NCBI RefSeq assembly: GCF_003762835.1
Contig: NZ_RJWA01000007.1
Span: 248,001 to 312,000, forward strand
DNA: 64,000 bases
From: Micromonospora sp. HM5-17
GTDB taxonomy: Bacteria; Actinomycetota; Actinomycetes; Mycobacteriales; Micromonosporaceae
Direction: 5' to 3'
The translations under genes and the position numbers were made by a program. The notes below the pieces were generated by a model. That model searched no databases. It had not been told where the DNA came from and worked only from the letters and a program-made list of their open reading frames with translations. Shown one piece after another: positions 49,560 to 58,458 of the stretch (position 1 is the stretch's first letter; every line of letters begins with the position of its first letter).

Positions 49560-51260
49560 GTGACGCAGATCCTCCGAACCCCTCGCATCCTCATCGTCGG
49601 CGGCGGCCCCGTCGGGCTGGCGGCCGCGCTGGAACTGGCGCGCTTCGGCGTCGCGTCGGTCGTGCTGGAGCGGCGCGCCGCCACCTCATGGCATCCGAAG
49701 ACCCGGAACCTCAACACCCGCACGATGGAGATCGCCCGGGGGTGGGGACACGCGGTCTACCAGCGACTGCGCGGGATCGACACCCCGGACGGGTGGAAGA
49801 GCCCGATCCGGTTCCTCGACACCCTCACCGGAACCGAGTTCGGGCAGATCGAGGCCCGGGGGTTCCTGGGGCCCGGGCCGCAGGTCAGCCCCGCCCTGCC
49901 CATCATGTCGTCCCAGGACCTGGTGGAGCGGATCCTCTGGGACGCGGCCATCGCCACCGGGCTGGTCGAGCTGCGCTTCGGACACGAGGTCACCGCGGTA
50001 CTCGCCGGGTGGCGGCCCGAGGACACCGAGGCGTCGCTGGAGGTGCGTGCCCCCTCGGGGGCCGGCTACACCATCTCGGGCAGCGCCCTGATCGCCGCGG
50101 ACGGCGTCGACAGCCTGGTCCGTGCCCAGCTCGGTATCGCCCTCGAGGGCGCGCAGGCGGTCCGCCACTTCGTCAACTGCTACTTCCGCGCCGATCTGGA
50201 GTCCCACCTCGGCGACCGGCGCGGCGTCCTGCTGTACGTGGCCGGCCAGCGGGCGGCGGGCATCTTCCAGCCCCTCGACGCCCGGGGCCGCTGGCTGTGC
50301 CAGATCCCCGTCTCGGCCGAGGAGTGGGAGGCCGGTGCGTACTCGCCCGAGGCGTGCGTCGACTGGATCCGCGCCGGCGCGGGAGTTCCGGACCTGGAGG
50401 TCGAGGTGCGCCACGTCGGGCGGTGGCGGATGAACGCCGCCATCGCCGACCGGCTCGTCGCGGGGCGGGTCGTGCTGTGTGGCGATGCCGCCCACCAGCT
50501 GCCCCCGACCGGTGGGCTGGGCGTCAACACGGGTCTGCAGGGCATGCACAACGTGGCGTGGAAGCTCGCCCTCTGCGTACGGGGAATCGCGGACTGGTCG
50601 CTGCTGCACACGTACGACGAGGAGCGCCGCCGGCCCTCGCAGGAGATCATCACCCAGTCGCTGGCGAACTTCGCCAACGTCACCCAGGTGGCGGCGGCGT
50701 TCTACGGCCACACCCCGCAGCTCACCACAGAGGAGGCGATCCGGGCGACGCACCGGTACGGCAACCACCTCGGCGTCGAGCTGGGCACCGTCTACTCGTC
50801 CGCCGCCGTCATCCCGGACGGCACCGTACCGCCGGCGGTCGACGACCCGTACGCCGACTACCAGCCGAGCGCCACGCCCGGCTGCCGTGCCCCCCACCTC
50901 TGGCTGGGCCGCGGGGACGGCCGACTCTCCACCCTGGACCTGTTCGGTCCGCGGTTCACCGTGCTGACCACCGGGGAGGACCACCCCTGGGACCGGGCCG
51001 CGGCCCGCGTCGCCGACCGGTACGGCGTGCCGGTCGCCGCCGTCACCGTCGGCGCTCCCGGGATCGAGGACGACGAGGGCGTCTTCCTCACCCAGTACGG
51101 CATCAAGCCCGGCGGCGCCGTGCTCGTCCGCCCCGACGGGCACGTCGCCTGGCGCTGCGCCGTCGCTCCGGAGGACGCGGACGGGGTCCTCGATCGCGCC
51201 CTGGCCCAGGTTCTCGGCCGTCCCGTTCCCGGCCAACCGGGCCCGGAGGGCGGCGACTGA
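49560..51260 (+). CDS. FAD-dependent aromatic-type monooxygenase
   Basis: Encodes 566 aa from GTG 49560. The N-terminal Rossmann motif ILIVGGGPVGLAAALELAR binds FAD, the conserved DG motif reads AADGVDSLVRAQLG, and the second FAD motif reads LCGDAAHQLPPTGGLGVNTG. The length and C-terminal thioredoxin-like tail (AVLVRPDGHVAWR) match the PheA/TfdB family of phenol- and polyketide-type hydroxylases, which use NAD(P)H and oxygen. The substrate cannot be stated. It is controlled by the divergent TetR gene. Confidence 0.92.
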   Translation: MTQILRTPRILIVGGGPVGLAAALELARFGVASVVLERRAATSWHPKTRNLNTRTMEIARGWGHAVYQRLRGIDTPDGWKSPIRFLDTLTGTEFGQIEARGFLGPGPQVSPALPIMSSQDLVERILWDAAIATGLVELRFGHEVTAVLAGWRPEDTEASLEVRAPSGAGYTISGSALIAADGVDSLVRAQLGIALEGAQAVRHFVNCYFRADLESHLGDRRGVLLYVAGQRAAGIFQPLDARGRWLCQIPVSAEEWEAGAYSPEACVDWIRAGAGVPDLEVEVRHVGRWRMNAAIADRLVAGRVVLCGDAAHQLPPTGGLGVNTGLQGMHNVAWKLALCVRGIADWSLLHTYDEERRRPSQEIITQSLANFANVTQVAAAFYGHTPQLTTEEAIRATHRYGNHLGVELGTVYSSAAVIPDGTVPPAVDDPYADYQPSATPGCRAPHLWLGRGDGRLSTLDLFGPRFTVLTTGEDHPWDRAAARVADRYGVPVAAVTVGAPGIEDDEGVFLTQYGIKPGGAVLVRPDGHVAWRCAVAPEDADGVLDRALAQVLGRPVPGQPGPEGGD

Positions 51261-51273
51261 CGGGTCGGGCCGC

Positions 51274-51444
51274 TCACCAGCCGCCGTCCGTGCCGCGGAG
51301 TGTCGTGAGGAAGCGCCGGAGGTCGCCGACCAGCAGGTCGGGCGCGTCACCCTGGGAGACGGTGGCCGCGGTGAACGATGGGATCGACCCGCCGGCGTCC
51401 AACGACACCGTCAACCCCCGCTGGGGCACCTGGCCGGACCGCTG
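51274..51444 (-). pseudogene. C-terminal remnant of a START-domain lipid-binding protein
   Basis: The last roughly 45 codons before a normal stop read LTVSLDAGGSIPSF followed by a helix ending LRRFLTTLR, which matches the end of START/StAR-like domains (GGSIP then amphipathic helix). No start codon or upstream part of the domain is present; the similarity ends near 51440 and a terminator hairpin begins at 51473. I read this as a deletion remnant. A real small gene is less likely. Confidence 0.45.
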
Positions 51445-51472
51445 AGGTGAAGGCGTTCGGCACCTGACCGGC

Positions 51473-51514
51473 GGTGCCCGCCGCCGCGACCGGAGGGTCG
51501 CGGCGGCGGGCACC
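51473..51514. terminator. Strong hairpin terminator of the GH43/CBM13 gene
   Basis: A perfect 19-base-pair stem, 51473-51491 with 51496-51514, and a GGAG loop, 49 bases past the stop of the minus-strand galactanase gene; the strongest hairpin noticed in the window. Confidence 0.88.
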
Positions 51515-51563
51515 CAGATTCCGCCACGTCCGCCGTGGACGTCGTCGCCCGGGCCCCCGCCCG

Positions 51564-52883
51564 TCACACCTGGGTACGCGACCACTGCTGGTTGGTGCCG
51601 CTGCCGCAGGTGTACTGCTGGATGTCGGCGCCGTCGCCGGTGGCGGCGTTCACCACGTCGAGGCACTTGCCGCTGTTCTGGTTGACCAGGCGGACGTAGC
51701 CGCCTCCGGTTTCCTGGAACTCCCACCTCTGGTTGCCGCCGCCGTTCCAGGCGTACTGCTTGACCTCCGCGTTGTTGGCCGTCGAGTTGCTCACCACGTC
51801 CATCACCCGTCCGCTGTGCCGGGCGGTGACGCGGTAGTAGGTGGGGGCGTTGCCGGTGACGGTGCCGGCGGCGGTGTCGATGGTGATCGACGGGTACCAG
51901 GACAGGCTCATGCTGGTGGCGGACGGGAAGGTGATCGGCAGCCAGACGTACTGGGAGTCGTTGACCCGCCCACCCCAGGCGCCCGCCCAGCGGTCGCCCA
52001 GGTAGAGGTAGCTCGTGCCGGTGCTGCCCTGGATCGGCAGCACGAACGCGGGCTGGGAGTTGAACGTGGTCGAGTTCCCCACGTCGGTCCAGCCGGTCCA
52101 CGGGCCGGAGACACTCGGCGCGGTGGCGTACCTGGCCTGGTTCGGGTTCCAGCCGGTGGCTCCGGACGTCAGCAGGAAGTACGTCCCACCCCGCTTGAAC
52201 ATCGCCGGCGCCTCCCGGTGGGCGCCGTCCCAGAAGTTGCCGACCAGGCTGGCCACGTTGAGGTAGTCCGGGGTGAGCCGATAGATGTGCAGGTCGTAGT
52301 TCTCGTCCGCGGCGGAGATCATGTACGCCGTGCCGTTGTCGTTGAAGAGCGTGATGTCCCGGGACATGTACTGGCCGAACGGCCGGAAGCTGCCGTGGTA
52401 GGTGTAGGCGCCGTCCACGGTGGCCGACGAGGCGACGGCGGCTCGCGCCTCGCTGTAGTTGGAGCCGTTCTCCTTGTGCATCCACATGACGTAGCGGCCG
52501 GTGCTGGCGTTGTAGATCACCTTTGGCCGTTCGATGTTGGCGACCTGGAGCTCCGGCGCCGAGGACTGGGTGAGGACGTTGTTGCGGAACTCCCAGGTCC
52601 GTAGGTCGGTGGAGCGGTAGACCGATACCGCACGGAACGTGTTGTCCGGGTTGCGGTTCTCGCCGAACCAGTAGTAGTAGTCCCCGACCTTCAGCATCCC
52701 GCCGCCGTGGGCGTGCACCGGGTTGCCGTTGGTGTCGGTGAACTGGGTGCCGTTGGGGGTGGTGACCGGCGCCGCCTGGGCGGGAGTCGCCACCACGGCC
52801 AGTACGGCCGCCCCGGTCATGACCGCCGCCACGGCCACGGCGAGCACCGTCCCGGCCGACCCGAGCCGCCTCGTACGTGTCAT
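51564..52883 (-). CDS. Secreted GH43 exo-beta-1,3-galactanase with ricin-type CBM13
   Basis: Encodes 439 aa from ATG 52883 with GGGAG upstream; the signal peptide ends near TPAQAAP. The GH43 domain (about 40-320) shows GNPVHAHGGGMLKVGDYYYWFGE, which is typical of galactan 1,3-beta-galactosidases (GH43_24), ERPKVIYN and EAPAMFKRGGTYFLLTSG. The C-terminal 120 residues form a ricin-B-like CBM13 with QxW repeats (NQRWEF, NQQWSR). Such enzymes release galactose from the beta-1,3-galactan core of arabinogalactan proteins. It is single-gene, with an upstream TGTCA/TGACA repeat and a strong terminator. Confidence 0.93.
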   Translation of the reverse strand: MTRTRRLGSAGTVLAVAVAAVMTGAAVLAVVATPAQAAPVTTPNGTQFTDTNGNPVHAHGGGMLKVGDYYYWFGENRNPDNTFRAVSVYRSTDLRTWEFRNNVLTQSSAPELQVANIERPKVIYNASTGRYVMWMHKENGSNYSEARAAVASSATVDGAYTYHGSFRPFGQYMSRDITLFNDNGTAYMISAADENYDLHIYRLTPDYLNVASLVGNFWDGAHREAPAMFKRGGTYFLLTSGATGWNPNQARYATAPSVSGPWTGWTDVGNSTTFNSQPAFVLPIQGSTGTSYLYLGDRWAGAWGGRVNDSQYVWLPITFPSATSMSLSWYPSITIDTAAGTVTGNAPTYYRVTARHSGRVMDVVSNSTANNAEVKQYAWNGGGNQRWEFQETGGGYVRLVNQNSGKCLDVVNAATGDGADIQQYTCGSGTNQQWSRTQV

Positions 52884-52908
52884 GTCGCTCTCCCGTCAAA
52901 TCGACGCA

Positions 52909-52924
52909 TGTCAATACTATGACA
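52909..52924. promoter_or_regulatory. Inverted repeat upstream of galactanase gene
   Basis: TGTCA (52909-52913), 6 bases, TGACA (52920-52924), lying 26 bases before the start codon at 52883 in an AT-rich patch; a probable repressor site over the promoter. CATGTCAAT (52907-52915) is shared with the region upstream of the CE15 gene. Confidence 0.5.
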
Positions 52925-53120
52925 CTGTGGCGGCCGCTCCGCACCGTCGCGCCGGGCGTCCGCGGTGAATCGATCGGGCACCGCGCGGACCCGTCCGCCG
53001 TGCGGCGCCCGGCGCCGTGATCGATCAGCCGCTTGGCGACGTGGTCGACGGTCACCCCGGTCGCCCACCCGGTCGGCCGACGTGGTCCGGCCCACCCGGC
53101 CCGATCAATCCGCGCCGCGG

Positions 53121-53741
53121 TCAGGTCGCCGGTCGGACGGGTTGCCGGAGGACCGTCCTGAGCTTGGCGGGCGCGGTCCGGCGGGGGTCGCTGAGGTAGA
53201 TCTCGTGGTGGTCGCCGACCATTCGCAGGTTGTGCGTCGCGAGGTACTGGTGGTGGAGCCTGGCGAGGGCGGGACCCTCGTCGTCGTAGGGTCCGACGTG
53301 CAGGAGCTGGGCGCTGGTGCCCTCGTGCAGCGTCTCCCGACGGACCTGGGCGATCGCGGGTCGGGCCTTCTTCGCCAGCGCGGTCTGTTTGGCCTCGTCG
53401 ATGAGCTCCGGCGGGATCCAGTCCGGCTGGCTGATCAGCATTCTCCAGTTCCAGAGGTGCTTGGCGCGGGTGATGAACACCTCGGGGTGGTCGGACCACC
53501 AGAGCCCCTCCAGCGGTCCCACGACGAAATCCCGGCCCAGGAGGCGTTTCGCGGCGAACTTGATGGTGTAGGCGACGGCGTACAGGGCCTCGACGGCGTG
53601 GGTGTAGTCGGCGCTGGTGTTGGGGTCACCGTGCCCGTCGACGGCGATGAACTGTTGCGCGGGCACCTCGACCAGTTCCCAGTCGGTGTTGGTCGGCGCG
53701 TAGCAGTGCCTGAGCTCGCGCTTGACGTCGTACCGGGTCAT
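53121..53741 (-). CDS. GyrI-like small-molecule-binding protein
   Basis: Encodes 206 aa from ATG 53741, which overlaps the stop of the PadR gene (ATGA), so the two are translationally coupled. It matches the GyrI-like/AraC effector-binding family of bacteria (TRYDVKRELRHCYAP, FIAVDGHGDPN, AVAYTIKFAAK, EGLWWSDHPEVFITRAKHLWNWRMLI, ETLHEGTSAQLLHVGPYDDE). These proteins bind or hydrolyse small hydrophobic or cyclic toxic molecules. In a PadR operon it is likely induced by a xenobiotic. Confidence 0.88.
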   Translation of the reverse strand: MTRYDVKRELRHCYAPTNTDWELVEVPAQQFIAVDGHGDPNTSADYTHAVEALYAVAYTIKFAAKRLLGRDFVVGPLEGLWWSDHPEVFITRAKHLWNWRMLISQPDWIPPELIDEAKQTALAKKARPAIAQVRRETLHEGTSAQLLHVGPYDDEGPALARLHHQYLATHNLRMVGDHHEIYLSDPRRTAPAKLRTVLRQPVRPAT

Positions 53742-54325
53742 GCCCGTCCTTCCTGTGCGGGGGAGTGGTGGGGTGGTGCGGTGCCGGGGGCGGCGAGTTT
53801 CGTCCGGTAGGCGGTCAGCCACTGATGCTCGGCGGCGAGCTGATTCAGCGCGTAGTCGAAGATGGCGTGGACGAAGTCCGGGACGTCGGGTTGGGCGTCG
53901 CGGGCCGCGGCGATGGCGGCGATCCGCTCCGCGAGAGCGGCGGCGCGCCGGGCGAGTGCGGCCTGGAGGCGGTCGGGCGGGATGACGGGTTGGTTGGCCA
54001 GGCCGATCAGGAGGGGTGGAAACACCGGCCGGAGTTCGGCCACCGCCGCCTCGGCCGACCGGGCGCAGACCCGGCGTCCCTCGGCCGTCGGTCCGTAGAC
54101 CCGGCGAGCCCGTCCCCGGGCTGTGCCGGTGGGCTCGATCTCGGCGATCAGGCCACGGTCACGGAGCCGGGCCAGCAGGTAGTAGATCGAGCTGAAGCCG
54201 ATCTCGGTCCACTCCCGCATGCCGCGGGCATCGATGACCTCGTCGAGTTCGTAGCCGTGTCTCGGCTTCTCCACGAGCAGGCCGAGCAGGGTCAGCTCGG
54301 CGGGGGTCAGGTCTCCGGAGGGCAC
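53738..54325 (-). CDS. PadR-family transcriptional regulator
   Basis: Encodes 195 aa from GTG 54325. The winged helix is intact (LTPAELTLLGLLVEKPRHGYELDEVI, SSIYYLLARLRDRGLI, YGPTAEGRRV), followed by a coiled C-terminal dimerisation domain. A TAGAAT -10 box ends 6 bases before the start and lies within a perfect 18-base palindrome, so it is probably leaderless and represses itself and the coupled GyrI-like gene. Confidence 0.92.
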   Translation of the reverse strand: MPSGDLTPAELTLLGLLVEKPRHGYELDEVIDARGMREWTEIGFSSIYYLLARLRDRGLIAEIEPTGTARGRARRVYGPTAEGRRVCARSAEAAVAELRPVFPPLLIGLANQPVIPPDRLQAALARRAAALAERIAAIAAARDAQPDVPDFVHAIFDYALNQLAAEHQWLTAYRTKLAAPGTAPPHHSPAQEGRA

Positions 54326-54330
54326 GCCGA

Positions 54331-54348
54331 TATTCTAGTACTAGAATA
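54331..54348. promoter_or_regulatory. PadR autoregulatory palindrome
   Basis: TATTCTAGTACTAGAATA is a perfect 18-base palindrome that covers the -10 box (TAGAAT, 54337-54332 on the minus strand) of the PadR gene, 6 bases from its start codon. Binding here would block polymerase directly. Confidence 0.8.
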
Positions 54349-54474
54349 GTCTGGGCTCGTGCGGAGCCGGCCGAGCAGGGGTCGGGCGACCGGCGGCCGC
54401 AGGCCCGGGAGACGGCCGTGGCCGCCGACCCAGCCGGATCGGCGGCCACGGTGGCGGGCACCACCTCGCGGCGA

Positions 54475-54945
54475 TCAGGGTTTCGGGACGTTGAGGACCC
54501 GCTCCTGCACCGCCTCGACGTTGCCGGCGAAGTCCACGGCGAACCACCGCACCGTGGTCCGCGCGGTGATCGTGATGCGCTCCGGTCCCTCGCGGTACCC
54601 GGCGAAGCCGAGCTTCGGCGACGAGGTGGTCGGCTCGCTGCCGTCCAGGGTGTAGTAGATGTTCGCCGCCTCGCCGACGGAGAAGGTGAAGGTCGTGGTG
54701 CCCGGGCCCTTCGCCTTCACCACCAGCTCGGAGCGGGGCTTGGTCTGGTCCGCGGCGTACGCCTTGGCGACCTCGAGGATCGCGATCTGCCCACTGGAGA
54801 ACTCCATCGCCTCCTCGTGCCCCTCGGCGAAGTCGGGCTGGAAGCCGACCGCCTCCCAGCGGTTGGTCGCCGCGTTCCATTTGTCGGCGCCGACCTCGAC
54901 GAAGGTTGCGCGAAGTGTGTGGCGTGCCGCAGCACGTGTCAAGGA
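54475..54945 (-). pseudogene. Truncated M14 zinc-carboxypeptidase, C-terminal part
   Basis: The segment with AVGFQPDFAEGHEEAMEF, the helix IAILEVAKAY and a chitobiase-type domain (YYTLDGSEPTT, RWFAVDFAGNVE) matches the C-terminal end of large secreted M14 carboxypeptidases of actinomycetes. The zinc ligands and the signal peptide, which belong to the missing N-terminal part, are absent, and upstream sequence becomes unrelated near 54945. The frame itself is open to 55080, but without a secretion signal. A TTGACA box (54942-54937) sits right at the break. I read it as a deletion remnant. Confidence 0.6.
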
Positions 54946-55233
54946 TCGTGAATCCGTTACCGCATCAGGCGGTGACGGATCCGGGTCGGGGGCGTGCCCC
55001 CGCCGCGGGGCGTCGCCACGCCGCGCCGTGCGAGCGACCACCGCGGACCACCCCTGGCGCCGCTCGGCCTGCCCGCGCAACGCCGTTGCGGCTGGATTAT
55101 CGGACGCGTCGATCCCGAGAAGGGTCTGTTACATTGCTGATATTCAATGTCATTTTTGACTGGCACCCGTGAGTTGTCGGCTAACATGCACCGGTGGATG
55201 TCGCTTCTCCTTCCGTCCCGGTAGTGCGTTGTC
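54946..55233. promoter_or_regulatory. Promoter region of the LAL regulator
   Basis: Positions about 55128-55190 are AT-rich (TGTTACATTGC, GATATTCAATG, CATTTTTGAC, CTAACATGC) in contrast to the surroundings and probably hold the promoter for the plus-strand LuxR-type gene. TTGACT (55156) and TAACAT (55182) are 20 bases apart, so they are a weak pair. Confidence 0.45.
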
Positions 55234-58110
55234 GTGATGATTCCCGTTGAGTTGCCACCCGTGTTGGCCGGGCGGGACAAGGAGCTGGCCGTGCTGCGCG
55301 CGGCTCTCGACGCCGCCAGCCAGGGTCGGGGATCGGTGCTCTGGGTGGAGGGTGAGGCGGGCATCGGCAAGTCCTCCCTGCTCGCCGCGGGACTCACCGG
55401 CGGGGACGGCACCTGCGAGGTGCTGTGGGGGAGCGCGGACCAGCTGTCCCACCGCTTCCCGCTGCGGGTGATGCTCGACTGTCTCCAGGTGCGGCTGCGC
55501 TCACCGGACCCCCGACGGGCGCGGATCGCCGAGTTCCTGCGAGACCGGCGACCGGGGCTGTTCGCCGCGGACGACGTCAGCTACACCGCCACCGAGATGC
55601 TCGTGTCACTGGTCGACGAGCTGTGTACCGAGACCCCCACCGTACTCGTCCTGGACGATGTGCAGTGGGCCGACGAGGCGTCGTTGATGCTCTGGCACCG
55701 ACTCGCCCTCACCGCCGAGGAACTTCCGCTGCTGCTGGTCAGCGCCACCCGTCCGGTGCCGTACCGGCAGGACGTTCAGACCCTGCGGGCGGCGACGCTG
55801 CGCCGCGGCGGCACCCTGCTGTCGCTGGGCGCGCTCAGTGCGGACGACGTCCGTACCGTGGTCACCGGAGTGCTCAGGGCTCCCCCGGGCCCCGGGCTGA
55901 GTCGCCTGGTCGGGCGAGCCATGGGTAATCCGCTCTACCTGCGAGAACTGCTCGACGCCCTGATGCGGGGGCAGGCAACCGGCGCCGCGTTGGCCGAGGG
56001 CGAGCTTCCCGACGAGGTGCTCGAGCGCGTTCCGGCCTCCTTCGCTGACGCGCTGTCCGACCGGCTCAGCGTGGTGTCGGCACCGACCGCCCAGATGTTG
56101 CGCACCGCGGCGCTGCTCGGCGGCGAGTTCGCCGTCACCGACCTTGCCGCACTGCTCCGCCGTACGGCGTCCGACCTGGCCGAGGGCCTGCAGGACGCGG
56201 TCGCGGCGGGCCTGGTCGTCAGCGTCGGCGACCAGCTCGCCTTCCGGCACCCGCTGATCCGGCAGGCGCTCTACGACAGCATGCCGGCGGCGCTGCGCGC
56301 GGCGCTGCACTGCGAAGCGGCGCGGGCACTGGCGGCGGCCGGCGCCGAACCGCTGCGGGTGGCCCAGCAACTTCTGGCGGCCGGCCGCCCGGGTGACGAG
56401 TGGGCGCGTGCCTGGGTGGTCGAGGCGGCACCGGCGTTGGCGGCGCGCGCCCCGGACATCGCGACCGAGCTGCTCCAACGGGAGCTGCAGGCGAGCCCAC
56501 TCGATCGGGTTGACCAGGAAGCCCTGACCGTCCAGCTCGTCCGGGTGCTGTTCGGTGCCGGGCGGCATGCGGAGGCCGCCGACCGGGCCCGGCAGGCACT
56601 CACCATGGCGACCCGGCCGGAGCACCGGGCCGAGATGTCCTCGATCCTGGCCCGTACGCTGTTCGATCTGGGGCGCAACGAGGAGGCCGTGGACGTCGTG
56701 CGGTCCGCGCTCGGCCGCGCGGACGTACCGGCGGTGTGGCAGGCGCGCCTGCTGGCCTCGCTGTCGATGTTCGCCCGAGCCAGCACCGGTGATCTGGACA
56801 CCGCCGACGACATCGCGCGCGAGGCGCTGCGGATCGGGGAGGAAACCGGGGACGCCTTCGCCACCGCCTACGCGTTGACCGACCTGTGGATGACCCACTC
56901 GGTGCGGCGCCACCACGACGCCGCCCTCGGCTACGCCGAGCGGGCGCTGGCCGTGCTGGACGAGGCGGCGGAGCACGCCGACCTGCGGGCGTTCGCCCTG
57001 GACGGTCGGATCTTCAGTCTGCAGAATCTCGGCCGGTGGTCGGAGGCGGAGGCGATCCTGCGCCGGACGCGCGCCCTGGCACAGCGAGCCGACGGGCCCG
57101 GCCGGGGGACGTCGGCGGTCACCGCGGCCGTGTTGCTCTACTGGCTCGGACAGTGGGACGACGCCCTGGCCGAACTCGGTGCCGTCGGTCCGGACGCCAC
57201 GGGTGTCACGTACGCCGGGCTCCGTGAGCGGGGGCCGGTGCTGCTCCGACACGGTGTCACCGCAATGATCGCCGGACACCGCGGTGACAGCGCCGCCGCG
57301 GCCGAGCACCTCCGGGCCGGCCACGCGCTTCCCGTCAGGACCGTCGCCGATCGGGAGAACCGCGACTTCCTGCTCGCTGCCGCAGCGCTCGCCGCCGAGC
57401 AGGAGGGAGAGCCGGCCCGGGCGCTGTCGCTGTTGTCGACACTCCTGGATCGCGCGCCCGGCGAGATGACCCTGCGCTACCAGTGGATGCCCGAGCTGGT
57501 TCGGCTCGCCCTGAGGGCCGACGACCGGGCGGTGGGGCGGGCGGCACTGCAGGCCTGCCAGGACGAGGCCAGGGCGGAGTCCCGGCCGGGGCGGGCCGCC
57601 GTGGCGGTGCGCCGGTGTCAGGGCCTGTTGGACGACGATCCCGGGCCGCTGCGGGAGGCGGTCGGGTACTACCGGTCGGTCGGCTCGCCGGTGGAGCTGG
57701 CCGAGACGCTGGAGGATCTGGCCGCGGTGCTCGCCCGGCGTGGCCAGCAGGCCGAGGCGCGGACGCTGCTCGGTGAGGCGATCGACCGGTACGGCGCCGT
57801 CGGCGCGGCGTGGGACATCCGCCGGGCCGAGGGGCGGCTCCGGCGCCACGGCGTACGGCGGGGTGTCCGTGGCCCTCGACCGGCCCGGGCGCGGGTCGGA
57901 TGGGAGGCACTCACCCCGACCGAAACCCGGGTGGCCGTCCTGGTCGCCCAGGGACGCTCCACCCCGGACATCGCCAGGGAGCTGTATCTCTCCCGGCGTA
58001 CCGTGCAGACCCACATCTCGCACGTGCTCGGCAAGCTCGGCGTGCGGAGCCGGGTGGAGATCGCGCGTGAGGCGTTGCGTCGCGAGAAGCTCTCCGACAC
58101 CGGATCCTGA
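55234..58110 (+). CDS. Large LuxR-family (LAL) ATPase regulator
   Basis: Encodes 958 aa; starts at GTG 55234 or ATG 55237, without a clear ribosome site. The N-terminal AAA-type ATPase has Walker A EGEAGIGKSS (Lys46) and Walker B VLVLDDVQWAD (near 140). A long TPR-like helical middle follows, and the C-terminus has a LuxR helix-turn-helix (LTPTETRVAVLVAQGRSTPD, then LYLSRRTVQTHISHVLGKLG). LAL proteins activate secondary metabolism or secretion genes in response to ligands. It lies at the edge of an eCIS operon and may switch it on; such regulators are known beside contractile injection loci of Streptomyces. Confidence 0.9.
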   Translation: MMIPVELPPVLAGRDKELAVLRAALDAASQGRGSVLWVEGEAGIGKSSLLAAGLTGGDGTCEVLWGSADQLSHRFPLRVMLDCLQVRLRSPDPRRARIAEFLRDRRPGLFAADDVSYTATEMLVSLVDELCTETPTVLVLDDVQWADEASLMLWHRLALTAEELPLLLVSATRPVPYRQDVQTLRAATLRRGGTLLSLGALSADDVRTVVTGVLRAPPGPGLSRLVGRAMGNPLYLRELLDALMRGQATGAALAEGELPDEVLERVPASFADALSDRLSVVSAPTAQMLRTAALLGGEFAVTDLAALLRRTASDLAEGLQDAVAAGLVVSVGDQLAFRHPLIRQALYDSMPAALRAALHCEAARALAAAGAEPLRVAQQLLAAGRPGDEWARAWVVEAAPALAARAPDIATELLQRELQASPLDRVDQEALTVQLVRVLFGAGRHAEAADRARQALTMATRPEHRAEMSSILARTLFDLGRNEEAVDVVRSALGRADVPAVWQARLLASLSMFARASTGDLDTADDIAREALRIGEETGDAFATAYALTDLWMTHSVRRHHDAALGYAERALAVLDEAAEHADLRAFALDGRIFSLQNLGRWSEAEAILRRTRALAQRADGPGRGTSAVTAAVLLYWLGQWDDALAELGAVGPDATGVTYAGLRERGPVLLRHGVTAMIAGHRGDSAAAAEHLRAGHALPVRTVADRENRDFLLAAAALAAEQEGEPARALSLLSTLLDRAPGEMTLRYQWMPELVRLALRADDRAVGRAALQACQDEARAESRPGRAAVAVRRCQGLLDDDPGPLREAVGYYRSVGSPVELAETLEDLAAVLARRGQQAEARTLLGEAIDRYGAVGAAWDIRRAEGRLRRHGVRRGVRGPRPARARVGWEALTPTETRVAVLVAQGRSTPDIARELYLSRRTVQTHISHVLGKLGVRSRVEIAREALRREKLSDTGS

Positions 58111-58458
58111 CGGCCCGGCCCATACCGGGCGGACGAGACGCCGGTTCGGCGCTCCGATCTCGCCGCCCCGGCCTCGCCGCCCCGGCCTCGGCGCTCCGGT
58201 CGAGACATCCGTTATCTGACGTACCGGAGCTGATGGCGCCGCTCGGTCGGCCCGCGGCGCGTGGGCACCGCGTCGGCACCATCGCCCGGTCGCGGGTCCG
58301 ACCGGCGCGTGGCGCGGCGCGGGGGCCGGCGGTTGATCCAGCGGTGGTCGTGCCGTCGGGTGTGGTGTGCCGACTCGCGTCAACTGACCGATGTCCGCCG
58401 GGACTCGCCAGCCGAGGATCGGACCGACGACGGCGAGCGTGGGGGACAGGAGTCGGAG
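58111..58458. other. Intergenic region with short GC-rich repeats
   Basis: About 350 bases without a gene. Near 58158-58190 CTCGCCGCCCCGGC occurs twice in tandem. A weak hairpin (58113-58118 with 58125-58130) directly follows the LAL stop. The promoter of the SARP gene at 58459 should lie here; an AT-richer patch (CATCCGTTATCTGACGTACC) is at about 58206-58225. Confidence 0.45.
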
